Assembly: GCF_004364575.1 (NCBI RefSeq)
Contig: NZ_SOAG01000021.1
Location: 1-64,000 of the forward strand
Direction: 5' to 3'
Length of the DNA stretch: 64,000 nt
Source of the DNA: Myroides indicus
GTDB lineage: Bacteria > Bacteroidota > Bacteroidia > Flavobacteriales > Flavobacteriaceae
Shown here: one piece after another, positions 7,665 to 16,892 of the stretch
Layout: every line of letters begins with the position of its first letter
Position numbering within the stretch: position 1 is the stretch's first letter
Notes under the pieces: generated by a model
Database searches by the model: none
What the model was told of the DNA's origin: nothing
What the model saw: the letters and a program-made list of their open reading frames with translations, nothing else
Position numbers and translations under genes: made by a program

Positions 7665-8384
7665 TTAGTTGGTTGTTCTCTTTCTGTAATCGGGCAATAA
7701 TTCACTAATTCGAAATTCCACCTGTCTTCGGTTGGGCAAATCTTCGTTTAGCAAAATACTCATATCCGCATCCTCCACTAAATAATACGCAAAGCCTTCT
7801 ATATTTTCAGGATATATATCAAATCTTCTGCCTAACTCTTCTTTGCTGAACACCTCAAACAAACGATTTTTAGTCATTTCCTGTTTTTCATAAACCAATG
7901 CTTTTTTTAAACTCTTAGTTCTTCCCGAAATAGCGTTTATCAAAGCATTTATCGGTCCGCTTGTAGCAGCGTGTAATTGTGCTTCTACCGGAGTATAACG
8001 CACCGCAGCACCAAAGTCCAATCCAATCGATTTCAAATCAAACGTATTAATTTTGATTTCTTGAAGCATATTTCCGCCATATTCAGCATTTTTGCTTTCA
8101 AACGGAATCAAAACAATTTCTTTGTCTATATCTTCATCTGTAATTATATAACTAAATTTTTCTTGTAAAAGAGTTTTAAACCGCAACGTATCTCCGGGCT
8201 GCGCCAAAATAATAAAACTACCTTTATTATTAACATTTCCCCATTTTCCTGACGTAGTATTTGTAACTGCTATTCCACTTTCATATCCGTTTTTTTCCAC
8301 TATTTTCCCCATAAACGGAGAGCGTATTTGTCCACACATATTCAGACAGCACAAGAGTACACATACACAAATAAAGCTTTTCAT
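7665..8384 (-). CDS. Secreted protein with carboxypeptidase-regulatory-like domain (paralog B)
   Basis: The 239-residue protein starts with a cysteine-rich hydrophobic leader (MKSFICVCVLLCCLNMCGQ). It shares with its neighbour the order of a beta-sandwich domain, the segment R-Y-T-P-x-E-x-x-L-x-A-A/T-T-S, ISGRTKSLKKALVYEKQ and a short C-terminal part with GFAYYLV. It precedes paralog A by about 86 bases on the same strand, consistent with a duplicated pair expressed together. Function is unknown. The leader fits SPI, but a lipobox-like Cys at LNMCG cannot be excluded. Confidence 0.7.
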   Translation of the reverse strand: MKSFICVCVLLCCLNMCGQIRSPFMGKIVEKNGYESGIAVTNTTSGKWGNVNNKGSFIILAQPGDTLRFKTLLQEKFSYIITDEDIDKEIVLIPFESKNAEYGGNMLQEIKINTFDLKSIGLDFGAAVRYTPVEAQLHAATSGPINALINAISGRTKSLKKALVYEKQEMTKNRLFEVFSKEELGRRFDIYPENIEGFAYYLVEDADMSILLNEDLPNRRQVEFRISELLPDYRKRTTN

Positions 8385-8412
8385 TCTGTCAATACTTAAG
8401 AATTACTTCTTT

Positions 8413-8442
8413 CAAAGATATAAAATCAACGTACAAACCAAA
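8413..8442 (-). promoter_or_regulatory. Bac-type promoter of the paralog pair
   Basis: On the minus strand TATCTTTG (8413-8420) is preceded after 18 bases by TTTG (8439-8442). Both elements and the spacing fit the Bacteroidota sigma-A promoter. It lies about 30 bases before the ATG at 8384. Confidence 0.6.
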
Positions 8443-8491
8443 GCTAATCTGATAAAACATAGTATTTTTACAAAAATTACAAGTTATAAAA

Positions 8492-9199
8492 ATGAAAAAA
8501 ATAATTATTGCCAGTACCTCAACTTTATATAACAGCGGCTATTTAGAATACCTGTTTCCGACACTTGCCAACCATTTTAAAAATGTAAAAAACCTCATTT
8601 TTATTCCGTATGCCAGACCGGGCGGAATTTCGCACGAGACCTATACCGAAAAAGCAAGAGATGCATTTTCTAAAATTGGAATAAACGTAAAAGGATTGCA
8701 CGAATTTGAAAATCCGGTAAAAGCGCTCGAATCGGCAGAAGGTATCTTTACCGGAGGAGGAAATACTTTTTTGCTTGTACACCAATTATACAAAAATAAT
8801 CTTATTGAAGCCATACAGAATGCTGTAAAATCAGGAACTCCTTATTTAGGATGCAGTGCTGGCAGCAATATTTGTGGTTTGACTATGGAAACCACCAACG
8901 ACATGCCTATTGTCTATCCTCCTTCTTTTAAAACACTCTCTTTTGTTCCGTTTAATATTAACCCTCACTACTTGGATCCGGCAGAAGGCTCTACTCATAT
9001 GGGTGAAACACGTGAAACCAGAATTAACGAATTTCACGCTTTCAATTCTCAGCCCGTTGTGGGTCTCAGAGAAGGCAGCTGGCTCGAAGTAAAAGGAGAT
9101 TATATAGTGTTAAAGGGAGAATTGTCTGCACGCATTTTCGAACAAGGAAAACCAGCTTATGAAGTGACTCCGGAAACGGATTTAAGTCACCTAAACTAA
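8492..9199 (+). CDS. pepE: Dipeptidase E (peptidase S51)
   Basis: The 235-residue length is that of the PepE family, which hydrolyses dipeptides with N-terminal Asp. The catalytic Ser lies in the nucleophile elbow GCSAGSN (about residue 121), preceded by the strand IFTGGGNTFLL. NPHYLDP carries the catalytic His. S51 peptidases are cytoplasmic Ser-His-Asp/Glu enzymes with a glutamine-amidotransferase-like fold. The gene stands alone and is followed by a strong hairpin shared with the opposing tRNA array. Confidence 0.9.
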   Translation: MKKIIIASTSTLYNSGYLEYLFPTLANHFKNVKNLIFIPYARPGGISHETYTEKARDAFSKIGINVKGLHEFENPVKALESAEGIFTGGGNTFLLVHQLYKNNLIEAIQNAVKSGTPYLGCSAGSNICGLTMETTNDMPIVYPPSFKTLSFVPFNINPHYLDPAEGSTHMGETRETRINEFHAFNSQPVVGLREGSWLEVKGDYIVLKGELSARIFEQGKPAYEVTPETDLSHLN

Positions 9200-9226
9200 T
9201 CTTGTTCGCAAATATAATCAATAAAA

Positions 9227-9254
9227 AAACAGCTTCTTAATCAAGAAGCTGTTT
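9227..9254 (-). terminator. Strong terminator shared by the tRNA-Gly array and pepE
   Basis: A 12-bp perfect stem AAACAGCTTCTT / AAGAAGCTGTTT with a 4-base loop. On the minus strand it is followed by a run of U and ends the tRNA transcript. On the plus strand it lies 28 bases after the pepE stop. Confidence 0.85.
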
Positions 9255-9260
9255 CAAAGA

Positions 9261-9332
<72 letters not shown>

Positions 9333-9372
9333 AGATGATAATATTTTTTAAAACCTTTATCCCGGTTTTGGA

Positions 9373-9444
<72 letters not shown>

Positions 9445-9484
9445 AGATGATAATATTTTTTAAAACCCTTATCCCGGTTTTAGA

Positions 9485-9556
<72 letters not shown>

Positions 9557-9596
9557 AGATGATAATATTTTTTAAAACCCTTATCCCGGTTTTAGA

Positions 9597-9668
<72 letters not shown>

Positions 9669-9708
9669 AGATGATAATATTTTTTAAAACCTTTATCCCG
9701 GTTTTGGA

Positions 9709-9780
<72 letters not shown>

Positions 9781-9791
9781 AATTATGGGTG

Positions 9792-9823
9792 CAAATATAA
9801 TGCTATTTTAAAAATTCACGCAA
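9792..9823 (-). promoter_or_regulatory. Promoter of the tRNA-Gly array
   Basis: On the minus strand TATATTTG (9792-9799), followed by CACCC, is preceded after 21 bases by TTG (9821-9823). This is a close match to the Bacteroidota promoter. Only one such promoter is seen for all five tRNAs. Confidence 0.7.
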
Positions 9824-9915
9824 TTATTTTTTATATTTTTTATTCAGAAACTTTTACTCTTTAAAAAAGCACGCTATTTTTATTTCATCTAAATTATTAA
9901 GAATATTTTAAGTTT

Positions 9916-9943
9916 GTTTAGTTTTGTATTTACCGAACTAAAC
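9916..9943. promoter_or_regulatory. Operator: 8-bp inverted repeat inside the efflux operon promoter
   Basis: GTTTAGTT (9916-9923) and AACTAAAC (9936-9943) are perfect inverted copies with 12 bases between them. They overlap the -33 element and abut the -7 element of the promoter that drives the regulator and pump genes. The geometry fits a dimeric winged-helix repressor blocking polymerase. The likely ligand-binding protein is the first gene of the same operon (autoregulation, inferred). Confidence 0.7.
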
Positions 9944-9952
9944 ATATCTTTG
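9922..9952 (+). promoter_or_regulatory. Promoter of the regulator-efflux operon
   Basis: TTTTG (9922-9926), an 18-base spacer and TATCTTTG (9945-9952) followed by CACC match the Bacteroidota consensus well. The initiation site would fall 15-20 bases before the ATG at 9974, giving a very short leader. Confidence 0.75.
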
Positions 9953-9973
9953 CACCTCATTTATCATTAAATA

Positions 9974-10447
9974 ATGCAATACGATCAAGGTTTAGTAGAA
10001 TTATTTCAGGATTACTGTACACATTATGAGCAGGTTTTTCACATCTCACCGCTAACCGCACAAATATATACCTATATTATGTTTAACGGTCACAGAGATG
10101 GCATCACATTTGATGAAATTGTAGAAAAGCTCAATGCCAGTAAAAGCTCTGTTTCTAACAGCCTAAATTTACTCATTTCAAACAATCAAATAGAACACTT
10201 TAACAGGATTGACGAAAGAAAAAGATTTTTTAGGTTAAATCCTAATTTTATGATGATGCGACTAGAAATGATTAGAAATTTTTTAGATAAAGAACAAGGT
10301 TTAACTTCAAAATTAAAACAGTATATGGACAGCCAAAAATTAGAAACCTTTAGTTGTCTTCACAAAATGGATATTTATATAGAACATCTCGAAAAAAGCA
10401 AAGCACAATTAACAGAAACCATTGAAAAATTAAAAGGTCAAATTTAA
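9974..10447 (+). CDS. GbsR/MarR-type winged-helix regulator of the efflux operon
   Basis: The protein has 157 residues. An N-terminal helical part is followed by a winged-helix segment, ITFDEIVEKLNASKSSVSNSLNLLI, whose recognition helix is rich in Ser and Asn. IEHFNRIDERKRFFRLN forms the wing, and the C-terminus is a predicted coiled coil (MDIYIEHLEKSKAQLTETIE) for dimerisation. This is the GbsR/MarR-like family of Bacteroidota. It starts 8 bases before the adaptor gene and shares its promoter, so it most likely represses the pump operon until an inducing compound binds. The inducer is unknown. Confidence 0.85.
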   Translation: MQYDQGLVELFQDYCTHYEQVFHISPLTAQIYTYIMFNGHRDGITFDEIVEKLNASKSSVSNSLNLLISNNQIEHFNRIDERKRFFRLNPNFMMMRLEMIRNFLDKEQGLTSKLKQYMDSQKLETFSCLHKMDIYIEHLEKSKAQLTETIEKLKGQI

Positions 10448-10455
10448 GTAATCAC

Positions 10456-11610
10456 ATGAAACGCTATTTCCACATTATCACCCTTGCTACGCTGGCAATT
10501 AGTATTGCTTCTTGCGGAAAAAAGGGACAACAGCAAGCAGCAGGTGCTGCAATGCCATATAAAGTAGTTGAAGTTCCTACACAAGATGTTACAGGCTACA
10601 ACTCATACCCAACCAATATTCAGGGAAAAATTACAAGTAATGTTCGTGCCAAAATATCTGGATACATAGAGCAATTATATGTGGATGAAGGTGCGATTGT
10701 AAAAAAAGGACAAGCTCTATTCAGACTGGAAACAAACTCTTTAGCTCAGGATGCCACAGCAGCTCAAGCTGCTATTAAAACAGCAGAAGCACGAGTAAAT
10801 GTAGCACAGGTTAATGCAGACAAATTAGTTCCATTGGTACAAAAGGGAATTATCAGCAACATACAATTAGAAACCGCACAGGCAGATTTAGCCAGTGCAA
10901 AAAGCCAATTAGCCAGTGCGAAAGCACAATACGAAAGTGTTGCTGCTAATTTAGATTATTCAATTGTCAAAAGCCCTATAGACGGAATTGTAGGTGCAAT
11001 ACCTTACAGAGTAGGTTCTTTAGTAAGTCCGAATGATCCACAACCCTTAACCGTTGTATCTGACGACAGCGAAGTATATGCTTATTTTTCAATGAATGAA
11101 AAAGAGTATTTCAATTTTTTAGAAAAAATTGAAGGAAATTCCATTAAAGAAAAATTACAGCATTTGCCGGAAGTTCAATTAGTTTTGGCAAATGGTCAAA
11201 CTTATACACATAGCGGAAAAATAGAAACCATATCCGGGCAAGTTAATCCTGCAACCGGAACGGTTCAAGTACGCGCCTTATTCTCTAACAAAGAGCGTTT
11301 TTTAAGTAACGGCAATAGTGGCAGCATACTAATTCCACAAGAATATAAAAATGTATTGGTTGTCCCTGAATCAGCTACTTTCGAACAACAAGGAGGCGTA
11401 TATGTGTACAAAGTAGAAAATGATACGGCAAAAGCAACAAGAATTGAAGTAATTGATCGTGTAAACAAACTAGCTGTTGTAAAATCGGGTCTGGAAAAAG
11501 GACAAACTATTGTAGGTACGGGATTAGGTACCTTACGAAGCGGAACACCAATCACGCCAGATCCAATTGCATTTGAAGAAATCAACAATAGCATTCAATC
11601 AACATTCTAA
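10456..11610 (+). CDS. RND efflux periplasmic adaptor (membrane fusion protein)
   Basis: This is a 384-residue lipoprotein: signal MKRYFHIITLATLAISIASC with the lipobox ending at Cys20. The barrel-sandwich/lipoyl half is VRAKISGYIEQLYVDEGAIV. An alpha-hairpin rich in Ala and Gln follows (ETAQADLASAKSQLASAKAQ), then the second lipoyl half VKSPIDGIVGAIPYRVGSLV and the beta-barrel and membrane-proximal domains. Adaptors of this type link an inner-membrane RND pump to a TolC-like channel. It sits between its regulator and the pump gene, 3 bases before the latter. Confidence 0.92.
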   Translation: MKRYFHIITLATLAISIASCGKKGQQQAAGAAMPYKVVEVPTQDVTGYNSYPTNIQGKITSNVRAKISGYIEQLYVDEGAIVKKGQALFRLETNSLAQDATAAQAAIKTAEARVNVAQVNADKLVPLVQKGIISNIQLETAQADLASAKSQLASAKAQYESVAANLDYSIVKSPIDGIVGAIPYRVGSLVSPNDPQPLTVVSDDSEVYAYFSMNEKEYFNFLEKIEGNSIKEKLQHLPEVQLVLANGQTYTHSGKIETISGQVNPATGTVQVRALFSNKERFLSNGNSGSILIPQEYKNVLVVPESATFEQQGGVYVYKVENDTAKATRIEVIDRVNKLAVVKSGLEKGQTIVGTGLGTLRSGTPITPDPIAFEEINNSIQSTF

Positions 11611-11613
11611 ACT

Positions 11614-14600
11614 ATGTTAAAGACATTTATTGAAAGACCTGTTTTATCAACAGTTGTTTCTATACTTATAGTAATTTTAGGGGGGTTAGGATTATCCGCA
11701 CTTCCTGTAACGCAATACCCAGACATTGCTCCACCTACGGTACAGATTAATGCCAGTTACCCCGGAGCGAATGCTGAAACGGTAATGCAAAGTGTAATTA
11801 TTCCGATTGAAGAGCAAGTAAACGGTGTAGAAAACATGGACTACATCACATCAACCGCTAGTAATGACGGGAGCGCCAGTATCCAGGTTATTTTTAAACA
11901 AGGGGTTGATCCGGATATTGCTGCAGTTAACGTACAAAACCGAGTAGCGCGTGCTACCCCCTTGTTACCTGCCGAGGTAACCCGTGCGGGTGTAACCACA
12001 CAAAAACAACAGACGAGTCCGTTGATGTTTATATCTTTCTACTCTGACAATCCAGATTACAATGCTATATTCATTCAAAACTACATGAATATCAATGTTA
12101 TTCCTGAGTTAAAACGTGTAAATGGTGTTGGAGATGCTCAAGCATTTGGTTCTCGTAACTATTCCATGCGTATTTGGATTGAACCAGCAAAAATGAAAGC
12201 TTATGGATTAGTACCTGCTGACGTTGTTCGCGTATTAAACGAACAAAGTTTGGAGGCTGCAGCAGGGCAATTAGGTGAAAATAATGCTGAAGCTTTTCAA
12301 TATGTTATCAAGTACAGCGGTAAATATAAAACGCAGGAACAATACGAAAACATCGTAATTAAATCTTTGAGTAATGGGCAAATTCTATTATTAAAAGACG
12401 TAGCTAAAATTGAGCTTGGCGCAATGTCTTATGTAGGTAACTCAGAGTTGAATGGTCACCCTGCTGTTGCTATGGTAGTTTATCAAACACCAGGCTCAAA
12501 CGCACAGGAAATTATCCAAGATTTACACTTAGAGTTATCCAAATTATCTCAATCATTTCCTGACGGGTTGGATTACAAAGTTCTGATGGACACAAACGAA
12601 TTCTTGGATGCCTCAATTAGCAAGGTAATTACGACATTAATCGAAGCATTTATCTTGGTATTCTTTGTAGTATATATATTCCTACAAGATTTTAGATCTA
12701 CATTAATTCCGTTGATTGCAGTACCTGTATCTATTATTGGTACGTTCTTCTTCTTGAATGTATTTGGATTTTCGTTAAACTTACTGACGCTTTTTGCTTT
12801 GGTTCTCGCCATTGGTATTGTAGTAGATGACGCCATTGTTGTGGTAGAAGCCGTCCACGCTAAAATGGAAGAAACCGGAAAAGATGCTCTAGAAGCGAGT
12901 ATTAGTACGATGAGTGAAATTACCGGAGCTATTATCTCTATTACCTTAGTATTAGCCGCAGTATTTATTCCGGTAACCTTTATTAGTGGTCCTACAGGGG
13001 TATTTTATAAACAGTTTGGGATTACGCTGATTATTGCGATTTTAATTTCAGCCGTTAATGCACTTACGTTGAGTCCTGCACTGTGTGCTGTATTCTTGAA
13101 GCAGCATGAAGCTGACCATGGGAAAAGAAAAAATTTACTTCAACGTTTCTTTAAAGCTTTCAATATTGCTTTCAATAGTATTACAGAAAAATATGGTAGA
13201 TCATTTAAGTTTTTGCTAAAACACAAATGGGTTACTTTCGTTATTTTAATTGCATGTTTAGGGATAACCTATTTTTCTGCTCAAACCATGCCAACAGGGT
13301 TTATTCCGGATGAAGATCGTGGTTTTATCATGGGGAATATAGAATTGCCGCCAGGAGCTTCTCAAGACCGTGTAGTAAGTATTCAAAGACAATTTTCCAA
13401 AATGGTAGAACAAATACCAGGGGTGGATGGAGTAACTGTTGTATCAGGATTCTCTTTTATCAACGGTCAGGGATCCAACTATGGTATGGCAATGATCAAG
13501 CTAAAAGACTTTAAATATCGTACTACAGAAGATTTAGCTACAAACACAATTATTGGAAAGCTTTTCGGCTTAGCAGCTACCCAATTCCAGGATGCGCGAA
13601 TGATTTTCTTCCAGCCTCCAAGTATTCCAGGCTTTGGTATGTCTTCAGGTTTTGAATTAAAATTATTAGACAAATCCGGAGGTTCTTTGAATGATTTTGA
13701 TCAAAAATCAAAAGAATACTTGGCCGCTTTGATGGATCGTCCTGAAATTATGTATGCACAGTCTTCGTTCAATACAAACTATGCCCAATATGAGTTAGAT
13801 TTAAATATTCCAAGAGCAAAAGAATCCGGAGTGTTAGTAAGTGATATCTTCTCTGCTTTACAAGGTTATATTGGAGGTATTTATGCAGCTGACTTTACTC
13901 GTTTTGGTAAACAATTCCGTGTAATGGTACAATCGCTACCTCAATATCGTTCAGACGTAAGCAGCTTGAATGAAATTTATGTTAGAACTGCTTCCGGCGA
14001 AATGGCACCAATTAATCAGTTCGTAACTCTGAATAAGGTATATGGTCCTCAATCAATCAACCGTTATAACTTATTTACTTCTTCGAATATTGCAGGTGCA
14101 CCAAAACCAGGATTTAGTTCGGGAGATGCAATTAAGGCAATTCAAGAAGTTTCGCAACAAAATCTATCTACAAGTTATGGAATCGACTTTACGGGATTAT
14201 CACGTGAAGAGATTAACGCAGGTTCACAAACTATTCTAATTTTCTTTTTGTGTGTGGTATTCGTTTATTTCTTATTATCTGCACAGTATGAAAGCTATAT
14301 GTTGCCATTTGCGGTAATTTTATCTTTACCAACAGGTATTATGGGCGCTTTCCTTGCACAAAAAATAGCAGGATTAGAAAATAACATTTACTTCCAGATT
14401 GCTCTGGTCATGCTTGTCGGACTACTCGCAAAGAATGCAATTTTAATTGTTGAATTTGCCGTTCAGCGCCGACGTCACGGCGAAACAATTGCCCAGTCTG
14501 CTATTAATGGTGCTAAAGCTCGTTTAAGACCTATCTTAATGACTTCATTTGCCTTTATTTTAGGATTAATGCCTTTAGTATTTGCAGGCGGAGTGGGGTA

Positions 14601-14751
14601 TATAGGAAACCGTTCCATCGGTACCGGAGCCGCATTCGGATTATTGGTAGGTACTGTTATTGGAGTATTCGTAATACCTGTATTATATGCTATATTCCAA
14701 TATCTTCAAGAAAAAATCAAACCTGTTAAATTTGAAGAACAAACGCATTAA
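11614..14751 (+). CDS. RND multidrug efflux transporter (HAE1 type)
   Basis: The 1045-residue chain has the full AcrB-like layout: first helix LSTVVSILIVILGGLGLSALPV, porter domain, six helices including GIVVDDAIVVVEAV with the paired Asp needed for proton relay, a second porter half and six more helices ending VIGVFVIPVLYAIF. The start PVTQYPDIAPPTVQINASYPGA is typical of drug-exporting HAE1 pumps and not of heavy-metal pumps. It exports hydrophobic or amphiphilic compounds from the inner membrane/periplasm in exchange for protons. The neighbours supply the adaptor and outer-membrane channel. Substrate range is unknown. Confidence 0.95.
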   Translation: MLKTFIERPVLSTVVSILIVILGGLGLSALPVTQYPDIAPPTVQINASYPGANAETVMQSVIIPIEEQVNGVENMDYITSTASNDGSASIQVIFKQGVDPDIAAVNVQNRVARATPLLPAEVTRAGVTTQKQQTSPLMFISFYSDNPDYNAIFIQNYMNINVIPELKRVNGVGDAQAFGSRNYSMRIWIEPAKMKAYGLVPADVVRVLNEQSLEAAAGQLGENNAEAFQYVIKYSGKYKTQEQYENIVIKSLSNGQILLLKDVAKIELGAMSYVGNSELNGHPAVAMVVYQTPGSNAQEIIQDLHLELSKLSQSFPDGLDYKVLMDTNEFLDASISKVITTLIEAFILVFFVVYIFLQDFRSTLIPLIAVPVSIIGTFFFLNVFGFSLNLLTLFALVLAIGIVVDDAIVVVEAVHAKMEETGKDALEASISTMSEITGAIISITLVLAAVFIPVTFISGPTGVFYKQFGITLIIAILISAVNALTLSPALCAVFLKQHEADHGKRKNLLQRFFKAFNIAFNSITEKYGRSFKFLLKHKWVTFVILIACLGITYFSAQTMPTGFIPDEDRGFIMGNIELPPGASQDRVVSIQRQFSKMVEQIPGVDGVTVVSGFSFINGQGSNYGMAMIKLKDFKYRTTEDLATNTIIGKLFGLAATQFQDARMIFFQPPSIPGFGMSSGFELKLLDKSGGSLNDFDQKSKEYLAALMDRPEIMYAQSSFNTNYAQYELDLNIPRAKESGVLVSDIFSALQGYIGGIYAADFTRFGKQFRVMVQSLPQYRSDVSSLNEIYVRTASGEMAPINQFVTLNKVYGPQSINRYNLFTSSNIAGAPKPGFSSGDAIKAIQEVSQQNLSTSYGIDFTGLSREEINAGSQTILIFFLCVVFVYFLLSAQYESYMLPFAVILSLPTGIMGAFLAQKIAGLENNIYFQIALVMLVGLLAKNAILIVEFAVQRRRHGETIAQSAINGAKARLRPILMTSFAFILGLMPLVFAGGVGYIGNRSIGTGAAFGLLVGTVIGVFVIPVLYAIFQYLQEKIKPVKFEEQTH

Positions 14752-14755
14752 TAAA

Positions 14756-16168
14756 ATGAAAAGACGAACTATTATATACAGAATATTACCGATTGCTGTT
14801 TTGGGCTTAATCATGCAGTCGTGTTTTGTTGCCAAAAAATATGACAGACCCGAGGTAATAGACGAGCAATATTATCGCAGCGATAGATTGTCACAAGATA
14901 CTCTTTCCATGGCAAACATATCATGGAGAGAGCTTTTCTCTGACCCTGTATTAATCCGACACATTGAACAGGGATTAGAAAACAATCTTGATATCCGCAT
15001 TGCCATGGAAAACATAAACGCTTCTCAAGCCTATATGAAGCAAGGCAAATGGGGATATGCTCCTACTTTAAATCTGGGAGCAAATTACACACATAGCATT
15101 CAGTCCAAAAATTCTCCTCAAGGATTACTTTCCGGAGATAACCGGGTAAAAACCGACCTTTATGAAGTAAACGGCAATTTTTCATGGGAATTGGATGTGT
15201 GGGGCAAAATCCGCAGTAATAAACGCGCTTTTGTAGCTGGTTATTTGCAAAGCGTAGCGGCACATCAAGCTGTAAAAACACAGTTAATCACTTCCATTGC
15301 TACAACTTATTATCAGTTATTGGCACTGGATCAGCAAAAAGAAATTACCGAAAAAACTATTGCGAATCGCAAAAACAGTTTAGAGACTATTGAGGCTTTG
15401 AAAGAATCAGGTCAGGTAAATGAAATTGCTGTAAAACAAACGCAAGCTCAGCTTTACAACGCGCAAGCACTGCTGGTAGATTTAAACAACAACATTAAAT
15501 TGACAGAAAACGCTTTCAGTATTCTTTTGGGAAACAATCCTCAAAGCATTGAGAGAGGTTCGCTTGCACAGCAAACTATAAATTCAGAATTGACGGTAGG
15601 CGTTCCTGCACAATTGCTTAGCAACAGACCTGATGTAAGAGCTGCAGAATATGGATTAATCAATGCGTTTGAACTTACCAATGCTGCCAGAAGCAGTTTT
15701 TATCCTTCTTTGCGGTTAACAGCTAACGGCGGATTTCAAAGCGTTGATTTTGACAAATTATTCGATACAAATTCTCTTTTTGCTAATTTAATCGGCGGAC
15801 TTACTCAACCCCTGTTAAACGGAAGACAAGTGAGAACGCAGCACGATGTGGCAAAAGCGAAACAAGAACAAGCGTATTTAAATTACAGAAAAGCTGTTTT
15901 AACAGCCTCTAAAGAAGTGTCTGACGCACTATACACCTTTCAAAGTTCAGTAGATAAGCTGTCTTTGAAAAAACAAGAATATCAGGCTTATAATTTAGCA
16001 ACTGAATATTCTGAAGAACTCTTGGTTCAGGGTATGGCTAATTATCTAGATGTACTTACCGCAAGAGAAAGTGCCTTATCAGCCGAATTAAGCTATATTA
16101 ATACTGAATTGGCGCAATTAAACGCCCTGGTACAGCTTTACCGTGCTTTAGGCGGCGGGGTACAATAA
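14756..16168 (+). CDS. TolC-like outer-membrane efflux factor (lipoprotein)
   Basis: The 470-residue chain from the ATG at 14756 lies 4 bases after the pump gene. The signal peptide ends in LIMQSC, a lipobox. Two repeated outer-membrane-factor halves follow, each with long coiled-coil helices (for example EITEKTIANRKNSLETIEAL and the C-terminal ARESALSAELSYINTELAQL). The motif LSNRPDVRAAEYGL is diagnostic for NodT/OprM-type factors. It completes a tripartite pump with the two genes before it. The in-frame start at 14687 overlaps the pump gene and lacks a signal peptide, so it is rejected. Confidence 0.93.
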   Translation: MKRRTIIYRILPIAVLGLIMQSCFVAKKYDRPEVIDEQYYRSDRLSQDTLSMANISWRELFSDPVLIRHIEQGLENNLDIRIAMENINASQAYMKQGKWGYAPTLNLGANYTHSIQSKNSPQGLLSGDNRVKTDLYEVNGNFSWELDVWGKIRSNKRAFVAGYLQSVAAHQAVKTQLITSIATTYYQLLALDQQKEITEKTIANRKNSLETIEALKESGQVNEIAVKQTQAQLYNAQALLVDLNNNIKLTENAFSILLGNNPQSIERGSLAQQTINSELTVGVPAQLLSNRPDVRAAEYGLINAFELTNAARSSFYPSLRLTANGGFQSVDFDKLFDTNSLFANLIGGLTQPLLNGRQVRTQHDVAKAKQEQAYLNYRKAVLTASKEVSDALYTFQSSVDKLSLKKQEYQAYNLATEYSEELLVQGMANYLDVLTARESALSAELSYINTELAQLNALVQLYRALGGGVQ

Positions 16169-16191
16169 TTTTTAGTTAATTGTTATTCTAT

Positions 16192-16226
16192 AAAAAGGGC
16201 AGTCACAATACGGATTGCCCTTTTTT
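16192..16226 (+). terminator. Terminator of the efflux operon
   Basis: AAAAAGGGCA pairs with TGCCCTTTTTT and ends in a U-run, 24 bases after the outer-membrane factor stop codon. Confidence 0.85.
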
Positions 16227-16262
16227 GTATGTTTGCTTGTAGTGATAGAAAATAAATAAGCA

Positions 16263-16892
16263 ATGCGTTTGAGTCAAAAACTATACTCCCTTCTCTTCCC
16301 TAAATACGTTTGGAAAAAAAAGACAACCAAACAAGTAGTTTACCTTACCTTTGACGACGGCCCTATTCCTGACGTTACAGAATGGGTTTTGGACACGCTT
16401 AAACACTACAACATTAAAGCTACTTTTTTTTGTATCGGCGATAACATCAACAAACACCCTGATATTTTTGAGCGAATAATAAAAGAAAATCATCAGGTAG
16501 GCAATCATACATTCAACCATCTGAACGGATGGAAAACGCACCAAGAAAAATACAGGAATAACGTTTTGGAATGCGAAACCGAAATAAGGAAATACACTCA
16601 AAAAGAGGCTTCCTGCTTATTCCGTCCTCCTTACGGAAAAATAACAAAATCACAGGCAAAGTATCTTGCAGAAAAATTGGGACTGAAAATAATTATGTGG
16701 ACAATGCTGACTAAAGATTATGACATAAAAACAACTCCGAAAGAATGCCTGCGCAGAGCTACCTCCCGGATAAAGCCCGGAAGTATAATTGTTTTTCACG
16801 ACAGTATAAAAGCGAGAAAAAACATGATGTATGCCCTTCCCAAAGCAATAGAAATACTTCAAAAAAAGGGATACTCTTTTGCTGTTTTATAA
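16263..16892 (+). CDS. Polysaccharide deacetylase (NodB homology domain)
   Basis: This is a single-domain NodB protein of 209 residues. Motif 1 is YLTFDDGPIPD with the metal Asp and catalytic Asp, motif 2 NHTFNH supplies the two metal His, and motif 3 is FRPPYGK. A late IIVFHDS supplies the catalytic His. Such enzymes remove N- or O-acetyl groups from peptidoglycan, chitin-like or exopolysaccharide chains with a divalent metal. There is no obvious signal peptide, only a short basic N-terminus, which is common in Bacteroidota members. Its 3' end overlaps the convergent thioredoxin gene by six bases. Confidence 0.88.
   Translation: MRLSQKLYSLLFPKYVWKKKTTKQVVYLTFDDGPIPDVTEWVLDTLKHYNIKATFFCIGDNINKHPDIFERIIKENHQVGNHTFNHLNGWKTHQEKYRNNVLECETEIRKYTQKEASCLFRPPYGKITKSQAKYLAEKLGLKIIMWTMLTKDYDIKTTPKECLRRATSRIKPGSIIVFHDSIKARKNMMYALPKAIEILQKKGYSFAVL

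Noticed and set aside
14687..14755. Early start of the TolC-like gene
   Set aside because: Overlaps the pump gene and removes the lipoprotein signal from the N-terminus.
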